64,000 nt of DNA from JANNNF01 sp040385825 (lineage in GTDB: Bacteria; Pseudomonadota; Alphaproteobacteria; Rhodobacterales; Rhodobacteraceae), in assembly GCA_040385825.1 (NCBI GenBank), contig JAZKGQ010000006.1, forward strand, positions 186,001-250,000. Direction: 5' to 3'. Made by a program: the position numbers and the translations under genes. The notes under the pieces are model-generated. The model was given only the letters and a program-made list of their open reading frames with translations, made no database searches and was not told the DNA's origin. Below, piece by piece: positions 58,762 to 64,000 of this stretch (position 1 is its first letter; every line of letters begins with the position of its first letter).

Positions 58762-59535
58762 TCACAAATCGGCGCGCGGGCGGCGGCTGACCGTCACGTC
58801 GCGCAGGATGATCTGGTTCATTTCCGGCCCCTCGAAGATCAGATCGACCCACAGCCGTTCGACCCGCTTTTCATTGATCTTGGTATAGGCAAGGTCGAAT
58901 TCCACCATCACCTCCTCCTCGTTCAGCGGCAGTTCGCGGACAATCTGTTCGACGTTCGGGCCATGCTTGATGTTCAGCCGGGCAAAGATTTCCAGCGGTT
59001 TTTCCATCTCTACAATGACATCCAGCCGGATCAGATGTTTCAGCCGCAGCCCCCGGCCAGCGTCTTCGGGCAGGTCCAGCACCAGCGACAGGAACGACCC
59101 GTCAAACTTGAACACATCCATCCGATAGCCGAAGGGCGCGATATCGGCTTCGCGGGTGTTGCGGATCTGGCGCACGGTCAGTTCGCTGCGGCGGCAGTCG
59201 TGAAACAGGGTGGCCCCCTCACAGATGCTGGCCTTGCCCGGAACCGACGAAAACCCCGGCACCGCAATCGGGCCGCGCCACAGCGCCGGACGCCAGGCCC
59301 AGTCGGTGCCCATCACCCGGCGGATGGCGTTGGACCCGATCACCGGCAAGGCAAGCCGATGTTCGGCCTCGTGGATCACGCGGTCCAGTTCGCGCCGCAT
59401 TTGCCGCGCGCGGCCGCGAAAGCCGCGCAGCTTTTCCAGATCCATGCCGGGCGCCTGTTCTGCCACCCGGCCCCACCGCAGCATGGCACGGCGGAACAGC
59501 ATCCGGTCAAACAGCCTTTCAATCCGTCCTGCCAT
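58762..59535 (-). CDS. DUF6478-like conserved protein
   Basis: A 257-residue protein without signal peptide. A basic helical N-terminus (RLFDRMLFRRAMLRWGR) leads into a strand-rich domain (VFKFDGSFLSLVLDLPED, VMVEFDLAYTKINEKRVERLW). I believe this is the DUF6478 family found in Rhodobacteraceae, from memory only. The role is unknown; it is followed at 7 bases by another conserved hypothetical gene. Confidence 0.75.
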   Translation of the reverse strand: MAGRIERLFDRMLFRRAMLRWGRVAEQAPGMDLEKLRGFRGRARQMRRELDRVIHEAEHRLALPVIGSNAIRRVMGTDWAWRPALWRGPIAVPGFSSVPGKASICEGATLFHDCRRSELTVRQIRNTREADIAPFGYRMDVFKFDGSFLSLVLDLPEDAGRGLRLKHLIRLDVIVEMEKPLEIFARLNIKHGPNVEQIVRELPLNEEEVMVEFDLAYTKINEKRVERLWVDLIFEGPEMNQIILRDVTVSRRPRADL

Positions 59536-59681
59536 CTTGCCCCTGCGGGTTCCTTCTTTTGCCGCGTTCCGCGTTGCAGATTGTTGAGCGTACGGAAACG
59601 ATTCCCTTATTGCCCGAATAGTCTTAACGCACCATCACAAACCTGTGGCCGCAGCCGCCCGATGTGCAATCTTCCCGCCGT

Positions 59682-60278
59682 TCATGGCGCAGTTGGCGCC
59701 GGATTGGCCCGGATCAGCCCGGCCAGCACCTGTTCCAGCAGGTCGCGCCCGGCCTCGGGTGGCAGGGGTTGATCTTCGGGCGGGGTGACGGTCACCGTCA
59801 CCAGCCGGCCCCGCACGCCCACCACGGCCCGCCAGTAGTCGCCCACCTGGCGGTCGGCCAGGTGCAGCAGGAACGCCCCGCCCCCGCCCGGCCCCTTGCC
59901 AAAGGCTTCCAGCACCCGCACGTCCGAGGCGCGGCCAGACCGGGCCACCGCCGCCCGTCCGGGCGCAGAGGAGAAGTAATCGGCCAGCGCCTGTCCGCCT
60001 GCCGCCAGAACGGCAGAGGTGCCCGCCTTGCCCAGCGTCAGGCTGATCACGGCGGGCGCCACCGGCACCGCATCGGTGCAGCGCCCCATCAGCACCACGG
60101 CGCTGTCGTCAGTGTTCCGGCTGGCGGCGCGGTCGATGCAGTAGCCGCGCGGCGGGCTGACGTTCAGCGCACCATTCAGCACCGCGGCCTGACGCGCAGG
60201 GCCGGGCAACCCGCCCTCCGGCGTGCAGGCCAGCAGCCCGCCGAGGCACATCAGCGCCAATCCAATACCCGCCCGCAT
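59682..60278 (-). CDS. Hypothetical lipoprotein
   Basis: A 198-residue lipoprotein starting MRAGIGLALMCLGGLLAC (lipobox LLAC) after the ATG at 60278. The domain that follows includes PPRGYCIDRAASRNTDDSAVVLMGRC-like text with two cysteines that could pair, and a C-terminal amphipathic helix (GRDLLEQVLAGLI). It resembles uncharacterised envelope lipoproteins of Rhodobacterales. Function unknown. Confidence 0.7.
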   Translation of the reverse strand: MRAGIGLALMCLGGLLACTPEGGLPGPARQAAVLNGALNVSPPRGYCIDRAASRNTDDSAVVLMGRCTDAVPVAPAVISLTLGKAGTSAVLAAGGQALADYFSSAPGRAAVARSGRASDVRVLEAFGKGPGGGGAFLLHLADRQVGDYWRAVVGVRGRLVTVTVTPPEDQPLPPEAGRDLLEQVLAGLIRANPAPTAP

Positions 60279-60434
60279 ATCACACCCCAGCATCCCGGAT
60301 CATCGCGCCCGGTTGATCTTGCGGGCGATAATGCGCGGAAGCCCGGTCAGGGCAAGAGGGCGCAGCCTTCCCTTCGCAGTTGCCGCTGCGGGTGCGTCCG
60401 GCTTGCATCAAGACAGGGGGCAGTACGGGGGGCG

Positions 60435-60581
60435 TCAGAACACCGACATGTTCAGCACGATGGCCGCAAACACCTTGGGGGCCACCACCAGATAGATCAG
60501 CGCCGTCAGCCCGAGGATCAGGCAAAGCCTGACAATGGGCAGCCGCTTGCGGCCTTGGGGGATTTGCAACCAATCGTCCAT
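60435..60581 (-). CDS. Small single-pass membrane protein
   Basis: A 48-residue product: MDDWLQIPQGRKRLPIVRL, then a hydrophobic segment LCLILGLTALIYLVVAPKVF as one membrane helix. The ATG at 60581 is preferred to the longer frame from 60644, which adds no similarity. It lies upstream of the hypothetical lipoprotein gene on the same strand. Function unknown. Confidence 0.6.
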   Translation of the reverse strand: MDDWLQIPQGRKRLPIVRLCLILGLTALIYLVVAPKVFAAIVLNMSVF

Positions 60582-60798
60582 CCGGGTCTTATAGGCCAAA
60601 CCGCCGGGCCAAATATGGCGAAGGCCGCCGGCATCCGGCGACAACCCGTTTCACAAATGGAAACCTCAACTTAGGCGTGAATCGCCGCGATCTTCAGTCG
60701 CCCCTGACGGGCCGCAACCCTGCCCCACATGCTCGGCGCTTTCCCTTTGCCGCGCTATGCGCTAAGCCGCATCAGCACGTTTTCTTGGGGTTTGCGCG

Positions 60799-63216
60799 AT
60801 GAAATTCACCCTTTCCTGGCTACGGGATCACCTGGACACAACTGCCTCGGTTGATGCGATCTGCGATGCGCTGACCGACCTCGGGCTGGAGGTCGAGGGG
60901 GTGGAAAACCCCGTGAAAGCCCTGGGCGCCTTCCGCATCTGCCGGGTGATCGAGGCGGTGCCGCATCCCAATGCCGACCGTCTGCGCCTGTGCCGCGTGG
61001 CCACCTGGCCTGCCGGCCCCGATGGCGCGATGCAGGAGGTGCAGGTGGTCTGCGGTGCCCCCAATGCCCGCACCGGCCTTGTCGGCGTGTTCGCCCCCGT
61101 GGGTACTCATGTGCCGGGCACCGGGGTCGATCTGAAACCGGGGGTCATCCGGGGCGTGGAATCCAACGGCATGCTGTGTTCGGAACGCGAGCTGATGCTG
61201 TCGGACGATCACGACGGCATCATCGAACTGCCCGAGGATGCCCCGGTCGGGGTCCGCTACATCGATTATCGCGGCTTGAACGACCCGATGATCCACATAA
61301 AGATCACCCCGAACCGCCCCGATGCGCTTGGCGTGCGCGGCGTGGCGCGCGATCTGGCCGCGCGCGGTCTGGGCACCCTCAAACCGATGGCCGACCCGGC
61401 CTTGCCCGCAGGCTTCCCCTGCCCGATCAAGGTTGAAATCTCGCCCGGCCTGAAAGCCAAGGGTTGCCCGCATTTCGCAGGTCGGCTGATCCGGGGCGTC
61501 ACCAACGGCCCCTCGCCCGCATGGATGCAGGCCCGGCTGAAGGCCATCGGGTTGCGCCCGATTTCGGCGCTGGTCGACATCACCAACTACTTCACCTTCA
61601 GCCTCAACCGCCCGCTGCACGTTTTCGACGCAGGCAAAGTGCAGGGCACGCTGCTCATTCATGCCGCCGAAGGGGGCGAATCCTTTGCCGCACTGGATGG
61701 CAAGACCTACACCCTGCGCGCCGGAATGATGGCGATTTCCGATGATCAGGGGGTGGAATCCCTTGCAGGGGTGATGGGCGGCGAGGCATCGGGGTGCAGC
61801 GCGGACACCACCGATGTCTTCCTTGAATCCGCATGGTGGGATCCGATCACCGTCGCCACCACGGGCCGCGCGCTGAAGATCAATTCCGACGCCCGCTACC
61901 GGTTTGAACGCGGTGTCGATCCGGCCTTCACCTTGCCCGGACTGGACCTAGCCACCCGGATGGTGCTGGACCTGTGCGGGGGCGAGGCGTCAGACATCGC
62001 GCAGGACGGCGCGCCGCTGGACGTGACCCGCGCCTACCGGCTGGATACCGCCCGCGTGGTGTCGCTGGTCGGCATGGACATTCCCGAGGCGGACCAGCGC
62101 GCCACGCTGACCGCGCTTGGCTTCACCCTGAACGGCGATATGGCCACCCCGCCGACATGGCGCCCCGATGTGCTGGGCGAGGCGGATCTGGTCGAGGAAG
62201 TCGCCCGCATCGCCAGCCTGTCGCGCCTGCAAGGCACCCCGCTGCCCCGTGCCCTGCCCGGCGTGCCGCGCCCGATCCTGACGCCGCTGCAAACCCGCGA
62301 ACGGTCCGCCCGCCGCACCATCGCGGCTCTGGGCTACAACGAATGCGTCACCTACAGCTTCATCGACCAGGCCGCCGCAACCCTGTTCGGCGGGGGCACC
62401 GATGCTGTCCGCGTCGATAACCCGATCTCGTCGGAAATGTCGCATCTGCGGCCCGACCTGCTGCCGGGCCTGCTGCGCGCCGCCGCCCGCAATCAGGCGC
62501 GCGGCTTTGCCGACATGGCATTGTTCGAGGTGGGGCCGGTGTTTCAGGGCGGCGAACCCGGCGAGCAGCATCTGCAAGCCACCGGCCTGCTGATCGGCCA
62601 CACCGCCCCGCGCGACCCGCACGCCGCCCGCCGCACCGTCGATGTGTTCGACGCCAAGGCAGATGCCGAGGCGGTGCTGGCCGCCATCGGTGCCCCCGCC
62701 CGCGTGCAGATCACCCGCAAGCTGGCGGCGTGGTGGCATCCGGGGCGGTCCGGCGTGATCGGGCTTGGCCCGAACGTGATGGCCACCTTTGGCGAGGTGC
62801 ATCCCCGCGTGCTGGCCGCGATGGATGTGAAAGGCCCCGCCGTCGCCTTCACCGTGCTGGTGGCCAATGTGCCGCTGCCCAAGGTCAAGACCCCGACCCG
62901 GCCCGCCCTTGCACTGTCCGACCTTCAGGCCGTTGAGCGTGACTTTGCCTTTGTCGTCGACAAGGGTGTGGAAACCCTGACCGCCGTGAATGCCGCCGCG
63001 GGGGTGGACAAGGCGCTGATTGAATCGGTCCGCGTGTTCGACCAGTTCACCGGCGACAAGGCCGAGGCCCAGATGGGCGCGGGCAAGAAATCCATCGGCC
63101 TGACCGTGCGCCTGCAACCGCAGGACAAGACCCTGACCGAGGCCGAGATCGAGGCCGTCAGCGCCCGCATCGTCGAGAAAGTGTCGAAAGCCACCGGCGG
63201 GACGCTGCGGGGGTAA
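60799..63216 (+). CDS. pheT: Phenylalanine-tRNA ligase beta subunit
   Basis: An 805-residue subunit with the tRNA-binding OB domain at about 40-150 (VVCGAPNAR, SNGMLCSERELML), B3/B4 editing domain (about 205-370), B5 domain, a catalytic-like core (CVTYSFIDQ, VDNPISSEMSHLRPDLLPGLL) and a C-terminal FDX-ACB anticodon domain (FDQFTGDKAEAQ ... KKSIGLTVRLQ). It pairs with PheS, encoded 57 kb away in this window, so the two are expressed from separate loci. The ribosome site is weak. A hairpin follows. Confidence 0.98.
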   Translation: MKFTLSWLRDHLDTTASVDAICDALTDLGLEVEGVENPVKALGAFRICRVIEAVPHPNADRLRLCRVATWPAGPDGAMQEVQVVCGAPNARTGLVGVFAPVGTHVPGTGVDLKPGVIRGVESNGMLCSERELMLSDDHDGIIELPEDAPVGVRYIDYRGLNDPMIHIKITPNRPDALGVRGVARDLAARGLGTLKPMADPALPAGFPCPIKVEISPGLKAKGCPHFAGRLIRGVTNGPSPAWMQARLKAIGLRPISALVDITNYFTFSLNRPLHVFDAGKVQGTLLIHAAEGGESFAALDGKTYTLRAGMMAISDDQGVESLAGVMGGEASGCSADTTDVFLESAWWDPITVATTGRALKINSDARYRFERGVDPAFTLPGLDLATRMVLDLCGGEASDIAQDGAPLDVTRAYRLDTARVVSLVGMDIPEADQRATLTALGFTLNGDMATPPTWRPDVLGEADLVEEVARIASLSRLQGTPLPRALPGVPRPILTPLQTRERSARRTIAALGYNECVTYSFIDQAAATLFGGGTDAVRVDNPISSEMSHLRPDLLPGLLRAAARNQARGFADMALFEVGPVFQGGEPGEQHLQATGLLIGHTAPRDPHAARRTVDVFDAKADAEAVLAAIGAPARVQITRKLAAWWHPGRSGVIGLGPNVMATFGEVHPRVLAAMDVKGPAVAFTVLVANVPLPKVKTPTRPALALSDLQAVERDFAFVVDKGVETLTAVNAAAGVDKALIESVRVFDQFTGDKAEAQMGAGKKSIGLTVRLQPQDKTLTEAEIEAVSARIVEKVSKATGGTLRG

Positions 63217-63228
63217 TATCCGGGGAAC

Positions 63229-63261
63229 GGGCGCGATTTGGCTGTCGGCCAGATCGCGCCC
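63229..63261 (+). terminator. Hairpin downstream of pheT
   Basis: GGGCGCGAT (63229-63237) pairs exactly with ATCGCGCCC (63253-63261), with an inner TGGC/GCCA stem. There is no T-run, so termination would be weak or Rho-aided. Confidence 0.5.
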
Positions 63262-63384
63262 CCGTCGCCACCGGCCTTGAACCGATAACAACTGCGTGAA
63301 CGCCGCGGATGCGCAGAAAATCCCTGCCGCATCCGGCGCGCGGCATCCTATGCTGGGTCAGTCTTTCCAGCGAGGAGCCAGAAA

Positions 63385-63831
63385 TTGACCCTGTCCAATA
63401 CATTTGTCAAAAGCCTGACCCTGGGCCTGCTGCTGGCGGGCAGCATGGCCTATGCCAAGGGCGAACGCACCGATCCCGATGCAAAGGCGCGCGCCGTCGT
63501 GATGCAGGCGGTGGCCGCCAACACCAAGATCCTGGGCGACATGGCCAGCGGCAAGACCGCGTTTGACGCCGCCGCCGCCGAGGCGGCCAAGGCGGCTCTG
63601 GTCGAGGCCAGCGCCAAGGCCCCCGTCGCGTTCAAGATGCAGGGCGCCGCCGATCCGGCCTCCGAGGCCAAGCCCGAAGTCTGGACCAACTGGGAAGATT
63701 TCGTGAAAAAAGCCAATGGGCTGGCCGCCGCCGCAACCGCGATCGACGCCTCCACGCTGGACGGGGTCAAGGCCGGGGTGGGCGGCGTGGGCGGCACCTG
63801 CAAGGATTGCCACACCACTTACCGGATGTAG
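63385..63831 (+). CDS. Class II cytochrome c (c'/c-556 type)
   Basis: A 148-residue periplasmic four-helix haem protein. A signal peptide (MTLSNTFVKSLTLGLLLAGSMAYA) is followed by helices and a C-terminal haem-binding CKDCH (Cys139, Cys142, His143), the usual place in class II cytochromes. The start is a TTG at 63385 with GAGGAG 8 or so bases upstream; no nearby ATG gives a full signal peptide. Role: electron transfer or NO/gas binding, not resolvable here. Confidence 0.9.
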   Translation: MTLSNTFVKSLTLGLLLAGSMAYAKGERTDPDAKARAVVMQAVAANTKILGDMASGKTAFDAAAAEAAKAALVEASAKAPVAFKMQGAADPASEAKPEVWTNWEDFVKKANGLAAAATAIDASTLDGVKAGVGGVGGTCKDCHTTYRM

Positions 63832-63837
63832 GCCCCC

Positions 63838-63860
63838 TGCCCCGGCCTTATGCCGGGGCA
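63838..63860. terminator. Hairpin between convergent genes
   Basis: TGCCCCGGC (63838-63846) pairs with GCCGGGGCA (63852-63860) around CTTAT. It lies between the cytochrome stop and the stop of the minus-strand I78 gene. No T-run on either strand. Confidence 0.55.
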
Positions 63861-63866
63861 ACCCCC

Positions 63867-64000
63867 TCAGCCGCAGGTCACGCGGTCGATGCGTCCGGCG
63901 CTGTTCAGCCAGATGTTCAGCCGGGCGGCGGAATAATCCATCGTCACCGCCATGTCCGGCTCGATGATGCGCAGCGGCCCGGCAAAGCGCATGGTCTGCA
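63867..64000 (-). CDS. Protease inhibitor I78 family protein (3' part only)
   Basis: The last 44 codons of a minus-strand gene run off the window edge. The text MRFAGPLRIIEPDMAVTMD followed by YSAARLNIWLNSAGRIDRVTCG and a stop matches the end of the small I78 (potato-inhibitor-like) family, where VTMDY, RLN and the closing R-V-x-C-G are typical. Family members are short periplasmic proteins that inhibit serine proteases. The N-terminus and any signal peptide lie outside the window. Confidence 0.75.
   Translation of the reverse strand, partial: QTMRFAGPLRIIEPDMAVTMDYSAARLNIWLNSAGRIDRVTCG

Noticed and set aside
1..64000. CRISPR arrays, prophage genes, transposases, tRNA or rRNA genes
   Set aside because: I looked for regularly spaced repeats, integrase or transposase motifs and tRNA arms and saw none that hold up.

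Overview
The window is 64 kb of GC-rich chromosome from an alphaproteobacterium, most likely a member of the Rhodobacterales (Rhodobacteraceae/Paracoccaceae; Rhodobacter-, Tabrizicola- or Gemmobacter-like). This rests on gene content and order seen here: rpmI-rplT-pheS beside pyk, a short lipoprotein behind argH, a DUF3576 lipoprotein in front of leuS-lptE-holA, a Rhodobacter-type porin, gpmI-envC-ctpA-rppH, and many short intergenic hairpins. Genus and species cannot be fixed from the sequence alone. Almost everything is core chromosome. I see no prophage, insertion sequence, CRISPR array, tRNA or rRNA gene, and no obvious new defence or biosynthetic system.

Layout. 0.1-3.7 kb: pyruvate kinase, a small membrane protein, ribosomal proteins L35 and L20, and PheS. 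3.8-9.3 kb: 1-Cys peroxiredoxin, an alpha/beta-hydrolase-like protein, a 44-residue lipoprotein, ArgH, a divergent TlpA-like thioredoxin, an exonuclease III-type nuclease and an orphan OmpR-type response regulator. 9.4-14.7 kb: RibA, an L,D-transpeptidase, an amylosucrase-like GH13 enzyme, a YggS-type PLP protein and a porin. 15-20.4 kb: DUF3576-leuS-lptE-holA and two small genes. 20.5-25.6 kb: aldehyde dehydrogenase, an FMN/4Fe-4S/FAD oxidoreductase and a glutamate-synthase-like FMN protein. 25.7-29.3 kb (minus): a tight operon of gamma-glutamyltransferase, free-methionine-R-sulfoxide reductase, a homocysteine S-methyltransferase-type enzyme and an RluA pseudouridine synthase. 29.5-32.1 kb: an anti-sigma kinase/STAS pair, HspQ, an SLT lipoprotein and LolA. 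32.3-43 kb: MFS transporter, Kup, FtsK, an aminotransferase, an amidase and a UbiH-type hydroxylase. 43-51.4 kb: a Fic protein, PNPase, then the gpmI-envC-ctpA-rppH run. 51.5-58.1 kb: FadH, a LysR regulator, an OmpA-like protein, a GNAT enzyme, a CinA-like protein and methionine aminopeptidase. 58.3-64 kb: four small or hypothetical genes, PheT (57 kb from PheS), a class II cytochrome c and the 3' end of an I78 protease-inhibitor gene.

The most interesting material is outside ordinary gene calls. A dispersed intergenic repeat has three copies (40.3, 51.4, 58.2 kb), one of them split by about 85 bp of tandem hairpins. A 129-bp near-palindromic element lies at 33.5 kb. A perfect 14-bp inverted repeat sits in AT-rich DNA before the Fic gene. 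Tandem hairpins separate rplT from pheS, a duplicated terminator and a 27-bp tandem repeat follow the response regulator, and a minus-strand terminator at 53.6 kb points to a small unannotated gene. The ggt-msrC-homocysteine methyltransferase operon suggests a linked thiol/methionine recovery function.
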